Positions 8,442 to 16,566 of a stretch of 64,000 nt of DNA are shown here, one piece after another. Where the stretch lies: assembly GCF_020686945.1 (NCBI RefSeq), contig NZ_JAJEPR010000018.1, positions 1-64,000 of the forward strand, in the 5' to 3' direction. This stretch comes from Limivivens faecihominis. GTDB taxonomy: Bacteria > Bacillota > Clostridia > Lachnospirales > Lachnospiraceae. Both the position numbers and the translations under genes were made by a program. The notes below the pieces were generated by a model. That model was given only the letters and a program-made list of their open reading frames with translations. It was not told where the DNA came from and searched no databases. Every line of letters starts with the position of its first letter. Position 1 is the first letter of the stretch.

Positions 8442-8584
8442 TAACTATTCAGAGCCAAGCAGATTTTCAGTAAAAAGTGTGAGTCATGCTTGCATGAATG
8501 AGCACTTTCTACGGGAAATCTATTTGGCGAGAAGCCACAACGAGATGAAACACAGCGGAATCGAGGTGCGGCTCTGAATAGTTA
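8442..8584. repeat. Palindromic intergenic element, family 1, copy 2 (MITE-like)
   Basis: A 143-bp element bounded by perfect 15-bp inverted repeats, TAACTATTCAGAGCC (8442-8456) and its complement (8570-8584). The conserved end shared with the copy at 43439-43579 is TATTCAGAGCC, flanked by TA, which could be a TA target duplication. It separates yjjW from the nucleoside ABC transporter genes. It contains the same CATGCTTGCATGA apex as the other copies and no open frame of its own. Confidence 0.85.
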
Positions 8585-8607
8585 TCTAAAATAAGGAGGA
8601 AATAGAC

Positions 8608-10161
8608 GTGGAAAGGCAGAGCAACGTTGATAAAAACACTGTGGCCATTCAGATGACGGACATTGTCAAGAAATTCGGCGACTTTACCGCCAACGACCAC
8701 ATTCATTTGACTGTCCACAAGGGAGAGGTCCATGCGATCCTGGGAGAAAACGGCGCAGGAAAAAGTACGCTGATGAATATTCTCTACGGTCTGTACCAGC
8801 CCACATCCGGAACCATCGCCATCGATGGAAAAAAGGTGGTCATCGACAGCCCGCAGAAGGCCATCGATATGGGAATCGGTATGGTACACCAGCATTTCAT
8901 GCTGATCCAGCCCTTTACCGTAACCGAAAATATTGTTCTCGGCATGGAGCCGAAAAAAGGAATCACCGTGGATATCAAATCCGCGAGAAACCGCATCATG
9001 GAGCTTTCCGAGCGCTACAACCTGAAGGTGGACCCGGATGCGAAGATCGAGGATATCTCTGTAGGTATGCAGCAGCGAGTGGAGATCCTGAAAGTCCTCT
9101 ACCGGGGAGCCAAGCATCTGATCCTGGATGAGCCGACGGCTTCCCTGACCCCGCAGGAGATCACCGAGCTCATCGAGATCATTCACAACCTGACCGCAGA
9201 CGGCAAGAGCGTAATCCTCATCACCCATAAGCTGAAAGAGATCAAGGCCGCCGCCGATTACTGCACGATCATCCGTCAGGGTAAATACATCAACACCGTG
9301 GATGTGGACGAGGTCAACGAGAACCAGCTGGCTTCCATGATGGTCGGCCGTGACGTGGAATTCAAGGTTGAGAAAAAGGAGCAGAAGCCGGGAGAGATCG
9401 TTCTGGAGGTCAAGGACCTGCACGCGAAGGATTACCGTAACGTGGAGATCCTGAAAGGACTGAATCTGAACGTCCGCCGGGGCGAGATCGTAGGTCTGGC
9501 TGGCGTGGACGGAAACGGACAGAGCGAGTTTGTGGAGATCCTCACAGGTCTTCGAAAAGGCGAATCCGGTCAGGTGAATGTCCTGGGCGAGGATCTTTTC
9601 GGAAGCACACCGAGAAAAATCTTCGAGCATGGCGTGACCAGCATCCCCGAGGACCGCCAGAAACACGGCCTGGTTCTTGATTTTACCGTGTCTGAGAACC
9701 TGATTCTTCAGAATTTCGGCAAGGAGCCCTATTCCAAAAAGGGAATCCTGAAAAAAGATGTGATCCGCAAACATGCCACCGAGCTCATCAAGAAGTTCGA
9801 TATCCGTCCCAGCGGTTGTGAAAACCGTCTGGCAGGCCAGCTCTCCGGAGGAAACCAGCAGAAGGTCATCATCGCCCGTGAGGTGACAAACGACGGAGAA
9901 CTCCTTATCGCCGTGAACCCCACCCGTGGATTGGATGTCGGAGCCATTGAGTTCGTGCATAAATATATTGTGGAACAGCGTAATAAAAACAAGGCAGTAC
10001 TGCTGGTGTCTTTTGAACTGGATGAGATCATGAGCCTTTCCGACCGGATCGAGGTCATCTTCGGCGGTCAGATCGTCGGAAGCGTGCCGGGCAAGGATGC
10101 AGATGAGAACCAGCTGGGCTTCATGATGGCAGGAGGTACAAAACATGAGCAGGAAAGATAA
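8608..10161 (+). CDS. Nucleoside ABC transporter, double ATP-binding subunit
   Basis: Sugar/nucleoside-type ABC ATPase of 517 residues with two fused nucleotide-binding domains (YufO/NupO type). Domain 1 has Walker A GENGAGKST near residue 48, a non-canonical signature SVGMQQR and Walker B LILDEPTAS. Domain 2 has a degenerate Walker A (GVDGNGQSE) but a canonical LSGGNQQK signature and a weak Walker B (LIAVNPTRG). This asymmetry is typical of the family. The GTG start at 8608 is preceded by AAGGAGGA at ideal distance. It overlaps the next permease gene by 17 bp. Confidence 0.95.
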   Translation: MERQSNVDKNTVAIQMTDIVKKFGDFTANDHIHLTVHKGEVHAILGENGAGKSTLMNILYGLYQPTSGTIAIDGKKVVIDSPQKAIDMGIGMVHQHFMLIQPFTVTENIVLGMEPKKGITVDIKSARNRIMELSERYNLKVDPDAKIEDISVGMQQRVEILKVLYRGAKHLILDEPTASLTPQEITELIEIIHNLTADGKSVILITHKLKEIKAAADYCTIIRQGKYINTVDVDEVNENQLASMMVGRDVEFKVEKKEQKPGEIVLEVKDLHAKDYRNVEILKGLNLNVRRGEIVGLAGVDGNGQSEFVEILTGLRKGESGQVNVLGEDLFGSTPRKIFEHGVTSIPEDRQKHGLVLDFTVSENLILQNFGKEPYSKKGILKKDVIRKHATELIKKFDIRPSGCENRLAGQLSGGNQQKVIIAREVTNDGELLIAVNPTRGLDVGAIEFVHKYIVEQRNKNKAVLLVSFELDEIMSLSDRIEVIFGGQIVGSVPGKDADENQLGFMMAGGTKHEQER

Positions 10162-11206
10162 GATTTTAAGTGGGAATGCACTCTACACATTCATTGCCAT
10201 AATCATCGGCTTCGTGGCAGGAGCCGTGCTTCTGGCCGTGGCCGGCATCAATCCGGGCGTTGCTTACGGAAAACTGTTAAACGGCGTTTTCGGTCAGGTG
10301 AAATATGTCACCTGGGGCGTTGTGTATGCAGCGCCGCTGATCCTCACCGGACTGAGCGTTGCCTTCTCTTTCCGGACCGGCGTTTTCAACATCGGAGCTG
10401 AGGGACAGTTCGTTGTGGGTTCCATCGCAGCCTGCGTGGTCGGTATTGTCTTTCATCTGCCGGCCCCGCTCCACATTTTTCTCTGCATTGTGGCAGCTGT
10501 GGCAGCGGGAGCTCTCTGGGGCGTTATCGTCGGTTTCCTGAAGGTAAAACGAGGCATCAATGAAGTGCTTTCCTATATCATGTTCAACTGGATCGCCTTC
10601 TACCTTTCCAACTACATCGTAAACCTGAAAGCCATCCGGAGAGTCGGAGGCGGTGAGGCCAGCCAGGACGTGGCAGATACGGCCCGCATCCTCGCGCCGG
10701 AATTTGTCAAGACAGCTACCCGCTGTACCGCAGCCAACTGGGGTATCGTCATCGCTGTTGCAGCAGCCATCCTCGTATGGTTCATCATCAGCAAGACGAC
10801 TCTGGGTTATCAGCTCCGGGCAGTCGGTTTCAGCAAGAGCGCCGCTGAGTACGGCGGAATCAACACCAACAAGATGTTCCTGACCGCTATGGCGATCTCC
10901 GGAGCACTGGCAGGCCTGGGCGGCGCTGTTCAAACCCTTGGTATGGCCGGCCGTGTGAGCCAGTTTGCCAGCCAGGAGCAGTACGGTTTCCAGGGAATCA
11001 CCGTAGCGCTGATTGGTTCCTCCCATCCGGTGGGCTGCATCTTCGCAGGTGTTTTCTACGGAGCCATGAAATACGGCGGCGGTAAGTTAAGCCTGGTAAA
11101 CGCACCGGCGGAGGTTGTTGATATCATCATGGGTATCATCATCTTCTTCATCGCCATCTCTCACATTTTCAAAGTGATCTTTAACCGGAAAAAAGGAGGA
11201 AAATAA
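10145..11206 (+). CDS. Nucleoside ABC transporter permease (YufP/NupP-like)
   Basis: Polytopic permease of 353 residues, BPD_transp_2 family. Seen: an N-terminal helix starting about residue 13, the segment FNIGAEGQF characteristic of nucleoside/branched-chain permeases, and about eight further hydrophobic helices, with a central hydrophilic stretch near residues 165-200. It pairs with the permease at 11209. Start and stop overlap or nearly abut the neighbours, so the cluster is one translational unit. Confidence 0.94.
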   Translation: MSRKDKILSGNALYTFIAIIIGFVAGAVLLAVAGINPGVAYGKLLNGVFGQVKYVTWGVVYAAPLILTGLSVAFSFRTGVFNIGAEGQFVVGSIAACVVGIVFHLPAPLHIFLCIVAAVAAGALWGVIVGFLKVKRGINEVLSYIMFNWIAFYLSNYIVNLKAIRRVGGGEASQDVADTARILAPEFVKTATRCTAANWGIVIAVAAAILVWFIISKTTLGYQLRAVGFSKSAAEYGGINTNKMFLTAMAISGALAGLGGAVQTLGMAGRVSQFASQEQYGFQGITVALIGSSHPVGCIFAGVFYGAMKYGGGKLSLVNAPAEVVDIIMGIIIFFIAISHIFKVIFNRKKGGK

Positions 11207-11208
11207 AA

Positions 11209-12144
11209 ATGAATGTAATCATTAAAGATCTTGGTCTTCTGATCAATGCAATGCTGATCGCCACGCCTCCTCTTCTTCTGGCAGCCCTGGGCTCCTGCTT
11301 TTCCGAGCGCAGCGGCGTGGTAAATATCGGAATCGAGGGTATGATGACCATCGGCGCTTTCATCGGCGCAGTTGCCGCTTACTACAGCGGAAACGGCTGG
11401 CTCGGTTTTTTCTGCGGCGGTCTTGCGGGAGCGGCCTTCGGCGTGCTTCATGCGGTTGCCTGCGTTACCTTTGGCGCGGACCAGACGATTTCTGGTACGG
11501 CCATCAACTTCATCGCGCCGGGACTTGCGGTCTTCCTCTGCAAGGCCATGTTTGAGAACTCTTCCGATTCACCGGCCCTTGACACTGCCAGCAAACTGCC
11601 GAAAATGTTCAACGGCGTATTTCCGGCCGGTTCCTTCGGTTACAACGTGCTTTCCACCTATTCCGCAGCTTATTTGAGCTTCGTGGTCGTTCTGGTGGTA
11701 TGGTTCGTTTTCTACAAGACCCGTTTCGGTATGAGACTCCGGGCGGTAGGCGAGCATCCCCAGGCCTGTGAGACTCTGGGAATCAACGTGTTCCGCATCC
11801 GTTACATCTGCGTGATCCTCTCCGGATTCCTCTCCGGACTTGGCGGAGCCTATGTGACCCTGGCAACCGTAAGCCAGTTCCGCCCGAGCGTTATCGTAGG
11901 ACAGGGCTTCATCGCTATTTCTGCCGTTATTTTCGGTAAATTCAAACCCCAGGGAACTTTCAAGGCCTGCCTGCTGTTCGGCTTCTGTAACGGCGTGAAA
12001 TCCCTGCTGGGAGCAAGCAATGTCGTTTCCCCGTATCTGATCTCCATGATCCCCTATGTGGTAACGATCCTGGCGCTGGTATTCTTCGTAGGAAACTCCA
12101 GAGTTCCGGCAGCCAACGGAAAACCGTATGTGAAGTCCAAATAA
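11209..12144 (+). CDS. Nucleoside ABC transporter permease (YufQ/NupQ-like)
   Basis: Second permease of the nucleoside importer, 311 residues. The motif VVNIGIEGMM near residue 33 is the counterpart of the EGQ motif in the first permease, and about nine membrane helices follow. It starts 2 bp after the upstream stop with AAAGGAGG in the end of the previous gene. Adenosine deaminase follows 15 bp later, which points to purine nucleosides as cargo. Confidence 0.94.
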   Translation: MNVIIKDLGLLINAMLIATPPLLLAALGSCFSERSGVVNIGIEGMMTIGAFIGAVAAYYSGNGWLGFFCGGLAGAAFGVLHAVACVTFGADQTISGTAINFIAPGLAVFLCKAMFENSSDSPALDTASKLPKMFNGVFPAGSFGYNVLSTYSAAYLSFVVVLVVWFVFYKTRFGMRLRAVGEHPQACETLGINVFRIRYICVILSGFLSGLGGAYVTLATVSQFRPSVIVGQGFIAISAVIFGKFKPQGTFKACLLFGFCNGVKSLLGASNVVSPYLISMIPYVVTILALVFFVGNSRVPAANGKPYVKSK

Positions 12145-12159
12145 TTATGAGGTAAAAGA

Positions 12160-13140
12160 ATGGAAAAAGAGAAGCTGAAATCAATGCCGAAGGTGGAGCT
12201 TCACTGCCACCTGGACGGTTCGCTTTCTCGCTCATTCATCAGTCAGGAGCTCGGTAGAGAGGTAGATCCTACCGAGCTCCAGGTGGCTTATGGATGCCGC
12301 AGTCTGAAGGAGTATCTGGAAAAATTTGACCTTCCGGTGCAGTGCCTTCAGTCGGAGAAAAGCATGAGAAAAGCCGGATATGATTTTATCCGGAGCGTGG
12401 CGGCGGAAAATATGAAATATGTGGAAGTGCGTTTTGCACCGCTCTTTTCCGCCCATGAAGGATTTTCCACAGAGCAGGTCATCGAAGCCCTGCTCAACGG
12501 TCTGGAAGACGGGCGGAAAGATTTTGGCACCGAGTCCAACATCATCGTCTGCGCGATGCGTCATCAGTCCGAGGAGGACAACCTGGCCATGTTCAGGGCG
12601 GCCAGAAATTTCCTGGGCGAGGGCGTCTGCTGCGGAGACCTGGCAGGAGACGAGGCGGCCTGGCCGATGAAGAATTTTGTCTATCTATTCGGGGAGGCGA
12701 AACAACTGGGCCTGCCTTTTGTGATCCATGCAGGGGAGTGCGGCAGTGCGGAAAACATCCGGGAGGCCGTGGAGTGCGGGGCCAGAAGGATCGGCCACGG
12801 CATCGCGATGAAAGGCCATCCGGACATTATCAAGCTGGTGAAGGATACCAGAACCGGCGTGGAGATGTGCCCTATCAGCAACCTGCAGACCAAGGCTGTG
12901 GAAGGGCCGGAGGACTATCCCATGCGGGAATTTCTGGATAACGGCCTTCTCGTGACGGTGAACACGGACAACCGTACCGTGAGTAACACCAGCATTTCCA
13001 GGGAGCTGGGCTTCATCCAGGAAACCTACGGTATCCGGGACGACGAGCTGAAGCTCATGATGGAAAACGCCGTGCGGGTGTCCTTTGCAGGGGACAGCGT
13101 AAAGGACCGGATTCTGAAAGAAATCCGGGCATTCGGATAA
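12160..13140 (+). CDS. ada: Adenosine deaminase
   Basis: Cytosolic zinc hydrolase (326 residues) converting adenosine or deoxyadenosine to inosine or deoxyinosine. Metal and catalytic residues are visible: H15 and H17 (LHCHLDG), H190 and E193 (HAGE), H213 (GHG) and D270 (NTDN). It sits between the nucleoside importer and the phosphorylase, so imported adenosine can be deaminated and then phosphorolysed. A perfect 12-bp hairpin lies inside the 5' part of the gene at 12246-12280. Confidence 0.95.
   Translation: MEKEKLKSMPKVELHCHLDGSLSRSFISQELGREVDPTELQVAYGCRSLKEYLEKFDLPVQCLQSEKSMRKAGYDFIRSVAAENMKYVEVRFAPLFSAHEGFSTEQVIEALLNGLEDGRKDFGTESNIIVCAMRHQSEEDNLAMFRAARNFLGEGVCCGDLAGDEAAWPMKNFVYLFGEAKQLGLPFVIHAGECGSAENIREAVECGARRIGHGIAMKGHPDIIKLVKDTRTGVEMCPISNLQTKAVEGPEDYPMREFLDNGLLVTVNTDNRTVSNTSISRELGFIQETYGIRDDELKLMMENAVRVSFAGDSVKDRILKEIRAFG
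12246..12280 (+). other. Perfect 12-bp hairpin inside ada
   Basis: GGAGCTCGGTAG (12246-12257) and CTACCGAGCTCC (12269-12280) are exact reverse complements with an 11-nt loop. The structure lies about 85 nt into the coding sequence. It may be an mRNA processing or pausing site, or chance. Confidence 0.6.
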
Positions 13141-13155
13141 GGGAGGATAAAACAA

Positions 13156-13800
13156 ATGAGAGAACAGCTGCGACAGATAAAACTTTGGAAGGTGATTTTT
13201 GCGGCAGTGGGTATCCTTCTGGTGGGAACCGGCGTGGCTTTCAACGCCAGGGCGGCCCTGGGAAACGATCCCATCGGCATTATCTATGACGGCGTCCGGA
13301 ACGCGGCGAACCTTACGGCAGAGCAGCTTGGTATGACATCCAATATCGTAAACATCGTTCTTCTGGTACTGGTATTTCTGGCAGACCGGCATTATGTGAA
13401 TCTGGGAACTTTTATCTATCTGATTCCCTACGGATTTGCCGTGGACCTGGGCGGAAAGCTCTATCAGGCCCTGATTCCGGCCCAGACGCTGCCGTTCCAG
13501 ATCCTGGGCGCTTTCATCGGCTGTCTTCTCTTATATGTGGGTGTGGCAATGTTTATCACCATGGACATGGGTGTGGATCCCTTCACCGGCGTGGTGCTCG
13601 TCCTTAGGGACAGGCTCCACATGGAGTACCGGAAAATCAAGGTAATCTTCGACCTGTGCATGATGGTACTGGGCTTTGTGCTGGGAGGAAAACTGGGTGT
13701 GATCACGATCCTGACGGCCATCACCGCGGGACCCTGCATCCAGGCGTTCTCCGGCCTGCTCAAAAAATTCTTTGAAAGCAGGGGGATTGACTATGAGTAA
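13156..13800 (+). CDS. YczE/YyaS/YitT-like integral membrane protein
   Basis: Membrane protein of 214 residues with about five helices. It resembles the YczE/YitT group: an N-terminal helix ending in GTGVAFNARAALGNDPI, and a later GVAMFITMDMGVDPFTG repeat of the same pattern. The function of these proteins is not known. Location between ada and the phosphorylase, with an 8-bp overlap into the latter, suggests a transport or sensing role in nucleoside metabolism. A GGGAGG site precedes ATG 13156. Confidence 0.8.
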   Translation: MREQLRQIKLWKVIFAAVGILLVGTGVAFNARAALGNDPIGIIYDGVRNAANLTAEQLGMTSNIVNIVLLVLVFLADRHYVNLGTFIYLIPYGFAVDLGGKLYQALIPAQTLPFQILGAFIGCLLLYVGVAMFITMDMGVDPFTGVVLVLRDRLHMEYRKIKVIFDLCMMVLGFVLGGKLGVITILTAITAGPCIQAFSGLLKKFFESRGIDYE

Positions 13801-14614
13801 AATGTATGAAAAACTTCAGAAATGTGTTTCCATCATCCGTGAGAAAACCGATTTTGTCCCGGAGGTGGCCCTGGTCCTCGGTTCCGGTCTGGGGGAATAT
13901 GCCCGGAACATGGATGTAAAGGCGGAGGTTCCCTATTCTGAGATCGAGGGCTTTCCGGTCTCCACCGTGGCAGGCCATGACGGCCGCTTCCTTTTCGGCT
14001 ATGTGGAGAAGGTTCCGATGGTCATTATGAAGGGAAGAGTTCATTACTACGAAGGGTACGATATGACGGATGTGGTGATGCCGATCCGGATCATGGGAAT
14101 GCTGGGGGCGAAAAAAGTGATTCTGACGAATGCGGCCGGCGGTGTGAATCAGGATTTCCAGCCGGGGGATCTGATGATGATTACGGATCATATTTCGACT
14201 TTCGTGCCGAGTCCGCTTCGGGGGGAGAATCTGGATGAACTTGGAACCCGTTTCCCGGATATGAGTCATGTGTATGACCCGGAGCTCTGCGAGGTGATCC
14301 GGAAGGCGGCGAAGAAGCTGAATGTACCTTTGAAAGAGGGAATTTATGTTCAGTGCTCGGGGCCGAATTATGAGACGCCGGCGGAAATCCGCGCTTTCCG
14401 TGGAATGGGAGTGGATGCTGTCGGCATGAGTACCGTATGCGAGGCCATGGCCGCGAATCATATGGGGATGAAAGTGTGCGGGATCTCGTGCATTACGAAT
14501 ATGGCAGCGGGGATCTTGGATCAGCCGCTGAACCATAAGGAGGTGCAGGAGGTCGCTGACCGCGTGAAGACGACGTTTGAGCGACTTGTAACTGAGACTG
14601 TGATGCAGCTTTGA
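13793..14614 (+). CDS. punA: Purine nucleoside phosphorylase (trimeric type)
   Basis: Phosphorolyses inosine and guanosine (and deoxy forms) to base plus ribose-1-phosphate; 273 residues. Family motifs in order: VLGSGLG, GRVHYYEGY, TNAAGGVN, GPNYETPAEIRAF with VGMSTV, and SCITNMAAG near the C terminus. The ATG at 13793, preceded by AGCAGGGGGA, is chosen over an upstream TTG. It overlaps the membrane-protein gene by 8 bp. Together with ada and udk it completes a nucleoside salvage route. Confidence 0.95.
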   Translation: MSKMYEKLQKCVSIIREKTDFVPEVALVLGSGLGEYARNMDVKAEVPYSEIEGFPVSTVAGHDGRFLFGYVEKVPMVIMKGRVHYYEGYDMTDVVMPIRIMGMLGAKKVILTNAAGGVNQDFQPGDLMMITDHISTFVPSPLRGENLDELGTRFPDMSHVYDPELCEVIRKAAKKLNVPLKEGIYVQCSGPNYETPAEIRAFRGMGVDAVGMSTVCEAMAANHMGMKVCGISCITNMAAGILDQPLNHKEVQEVADRVKTTFERLVTETVMQL

Positions 14615-14635
14615 GGAAAGCTGGAGGAAATATAT

Positions 14636-14680
14636 TTGAGGGGGTCCGCGACTCGGAGCGCGCCCCCTCAATTTTGCTTT
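14636..14680 (+). terminator. Terminator ending the nucleoside locus
   Basis: TTGAGGGGG (14636-14644) pairs with CCCCCTCAA (14663-14671), followed by a T-rich run. The loop and right arm match the hairpin at 13-57, so the two are copies of one repeat-type terminator. Confidence 0.85.
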
Positions 14681-14817
14681 TCTATGCCGTTTGGTTGGGA
14701 TGGCGTAATCCCCTGGCATCACTAACTACCTACCTCTTTCCATCCAGCCATTTACAAATATACATGGCTGAAAAGTAGTCATGTGCAAAACATGTAAGTA
14801 TTAGTGAAAGAAAATTT

Positions 14818-14948
14818 TTGACATTTAAGAAAAAGTGTGGTAGAGTAAATACAAAAAGAAGGTACTGCCGATAGACGGTTAGCCTGATATATTATTTTGC
14901 AAAATAGTCGTCTAGTTTTTCGGGCTGGGGCGGCTATTTTTGTGTTTT
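14818..14948 (+). ncRNA. Candidate antisense antitoxin RNA
   Basis: A strong promoter, TTGACA (14818-14823), 17 bp, TAGAGT (14841-14846), drives a short transcript with no good open frame. It would end at a hairpin (about 14904-14936) followed by a T-rich run near 14936-14948. The 3' end overlaps the end of the small hydrophobic toxin-like gene on the other strand (14934-15032). The 5' region shares GGTACTGCC and surrounding bases with the 5' end of the toxin transcript. Confidence 0.6.
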
Positions 14949-15032
14949 ATGACTATCTTTACCGAATGTGTATCCGATACTGAAGCAGGTCAAACCAAAG
15001 CTGACTATTGCGATAAAATCTAAAATACTCAT
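14934..15032 (-). CDS. Small hydrophobic peptide, putative type I toxin
   Basis: A 32-residue peptide: one membrane helix (ILDFIAIVSFGLTCFSIGY) and a charged tail ending KTQK. This is the build of type I toxins of the Fst/TxpA/holin-like kind. An AAGGAGG site lies 8 bp before the ATG at 15032. The gene has its own promoter (15201-15229), a leader of about 160 nt, and an antisense transcript at its 3' end. I cannot place it in a named family without a search. Confidence 0.65.
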   Translation of the reverse strand: MSILDFIAIVSFGLTCFSIGYTFGKDSHKTQK

Positions 15033-15200
15033 TGGCTCAGTCCTCCTTTCCATTAGTTTTCCGGAAGGGTGTCTATGTATTCGGATGATCACAGTCCGTA
15101 TTTTGCATTGGTTTTTTCGAAAACTGAGTGTAAAAACACTCTGCAATCCTCCGCATAATAACAGGACTAACCGCCTACCGTTATGGCAGTACCCGTATTG

Positions 15201-15229
15201 ATTATAACAGCTTAAATGACAAAATCCAA
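15201..15229 (-). promoter_or_regulatory. Promoter of the toxin-like gene
   Basis: On the minus strand, TTGGAT (15229-15224), 17 bp, TATAAT (15206-15201). The transcript would start near 15195 and carry a structured leader that includes GGTACTGCC (15193-15185), the same string as in the opposing RNA. Confidence 0.7.
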
Positions 15230-15300
15230 CGAAAAACATATTTATATTTTACAAAAATAAATTTTTTGGTTGCAAAAAATGAAAGGAGAAAAATAATCAA

Positions 15301-15849
15301 ATGGACATCATAGAATTAAAAGCCCCGTCCCCTGAATACGCCGCCGACATCTGGCAGTTCCGGCAGGAAATCCTGGAGAAGGATGCTGGAAACAAGGATC
15401 AGTTCGCAGGCTGCGGGGGACTTGAAAACTGTACCTCAGCGGAGGAATGGATCGAGCGTATGAAGCTTGGTGAGAGTGAGGAAAACTGCAAGGATGGCAA
15501 GGTGCCGTCCCATATGTATCTGGCAGTCCGGAAAGCGGATAACCGGATCGTTGGCCTGATTGACCTGAGACACCACATCAATCACCCGATCCTCGGAACC
15601 TGGGGCGGTCACAGCGGTTACTCTGTGCGACCCTCCGAGCGCGGCCATGGCTATGCAAAAGAGATGCTCCGCCAGCTTCTTCCCAAGGCCGGAGCCCTGG
15701 GAATCCAGAAATTTCTTATCACCTGCAAAGTCGGAAATCTCGCCAGTGAGAAGACGATTCTTGCAAATGGCGGTGTCTTTGACAAGATCGTTGATGGAAA
15801 CGGAGAAGAAATCAAGAGATTCTGGATTACGATTGACCCGGAGAAATGA
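15301..15849 (+). CDS. GNAT-family N-acetyltransferase
   Basis: Acetyltransferase of 182 residues. The acetyl-CoA binding motif SERGHGYAKEML (R-x-x-G-x-A type) lies near residue 112, after a GYSVRPS strand. The N-terminal half carries a DIWQFRQEIL helix and a GLIDLRHHINHP strand that are frequent in a subgroup of GNAT proteins in Firmicutes. The substrate is unknown. RBS AAAGGAG, ATG 15301. It stands alone between the toxin-like locus and a bidirectional terminator. Confidence 0.9.
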   Translation: MDIIELKAPSPEYAADIWQFRQEILEKDAGNKDQFAGCGGLENCTSAEEWIERMKLGESEENCKDGKVPSHMYLAVRKADNRIVGLIDLRHHINHPILGTWGGHSGYSVRPSERGHGYAKEMLRQLLPKAGALGIQKFLITCKVGNLASEKTILANGGVFDKIVDGNGEEIKRFWITIDPEK

Positions 15850-15901
15850 TATTTTGAAGGAAAAGAAGTAAGGATTGGAAAAGAATCCTGACAGTAATAA
15901 G

Positions 15902-15945
15902 AGAGCCACCGGCCTTAAAGCTCCGGTGGCTCTACTCTATTTTTT
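15902..15945. terminator. Bidirectional terminator between convergent genes
   Basis: AGAGCCACCGG (15902-15912) and CCGGTGGCTCT (15923-15933) form an 11-bp perfect stem. A T run follows on the plus strand. It serves the acetyltransferase gene and probably also the minus-strand operon that ends at 15937. Confidence 0.9.
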
Positions 15946-16566
15946 CTTATACCCGCAATCGCAATAGGGTCCCCCGGAAGCCAGGGTGTATTCCCGCACA
16001 AAGACGGAGGCTCCGGTGGCTTCGCTCATATCATAGTCCAGGTGGCAGAGGGCGGGAGTCAGGTCGTAGAGGCCGAGTTTTTTCATGAGGGCGCAGATGC
16101 CGCACTTGTAAAAACGGGCCTCGTAGCCGCTGCCGTCAGGATATTCGAAGTAGTCCATATTCCAGGAAAAAGGATTGCGGTCGGCGGCTTTGAGCCGGGC
16201 CGTTTTCTGCATCTGCTGTCTGTCTTTTTCGGAAAATTTCAACTTTCCGCTCTGGCGGAAGAACCAGCTCACGAGGGGAGTCATGCTGGAATCCCGATAG
16301 TAGTTTGTCAGGGTTTTCACATCCGGCCGTTTTGGCATGGAGAGGACGAAAGCGCCGATCATGGCACAGCTGACGATATTCATCTTAAAGCGATCCTCTT
16401 TTTCAAACTCCGGCAGTTCGCGGATGATCTTCTTGTACCGTACTTTCGCTTTTCGCGTGACTTCCTTTGCCTCAGTGGCATTCAAACCGAAGCAGGTTTC
16501 AAGGTTTTTGCGGAAAGATCTTGTAAAAACTGCCCACAGGGCCACGGGCATTCCCATATACTTCAT
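15937..16566 (-). CDS. L-2-amino-thiazoline-4-carboxylic acid hydrolase-like protein
   Basis: Protein of 209 residues resembling the ATC hydrolase family (PF14196). The C-terminal part carries the recognisable elements: FYKCGICALMKKLGL, then CHLDYDMSEATGA and a final CDCGY. The biological role of these relatives in gut Firmicutes is not known. The ATG at 16566 overlaps the stop of the upstream gene in an ATGA arrangement with AAAGGAG before it, so the two are translationally coupled. A longer upstream reading frame exists but has no better start. Confidence 0.8.
   Translation of the reverse strand: MKYMGMPVALWAVFTRSFRKNLETCFGLNATEAKEVTRKAKVRYKKIIRELPEFEKEDRFKMNIVSCAMIGAFVLSMPKRPDVKTLTNYYRDSSMTPLVSWFFRQSGKLKFSEKDRQQMQKTARLKAADRNPFSWNMDYFEYPDGSGYEARFYKCGICALMKKLGLYDLTPALCHLDYDMSEATGASVFVREYTLASGGPYCDCGYKKK

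Noticed and set aside
8442..8584. A complete insertion sequence
   Set aside because: Only 143 bp and no transposase, so a non-autonomous element is the most that can be said.
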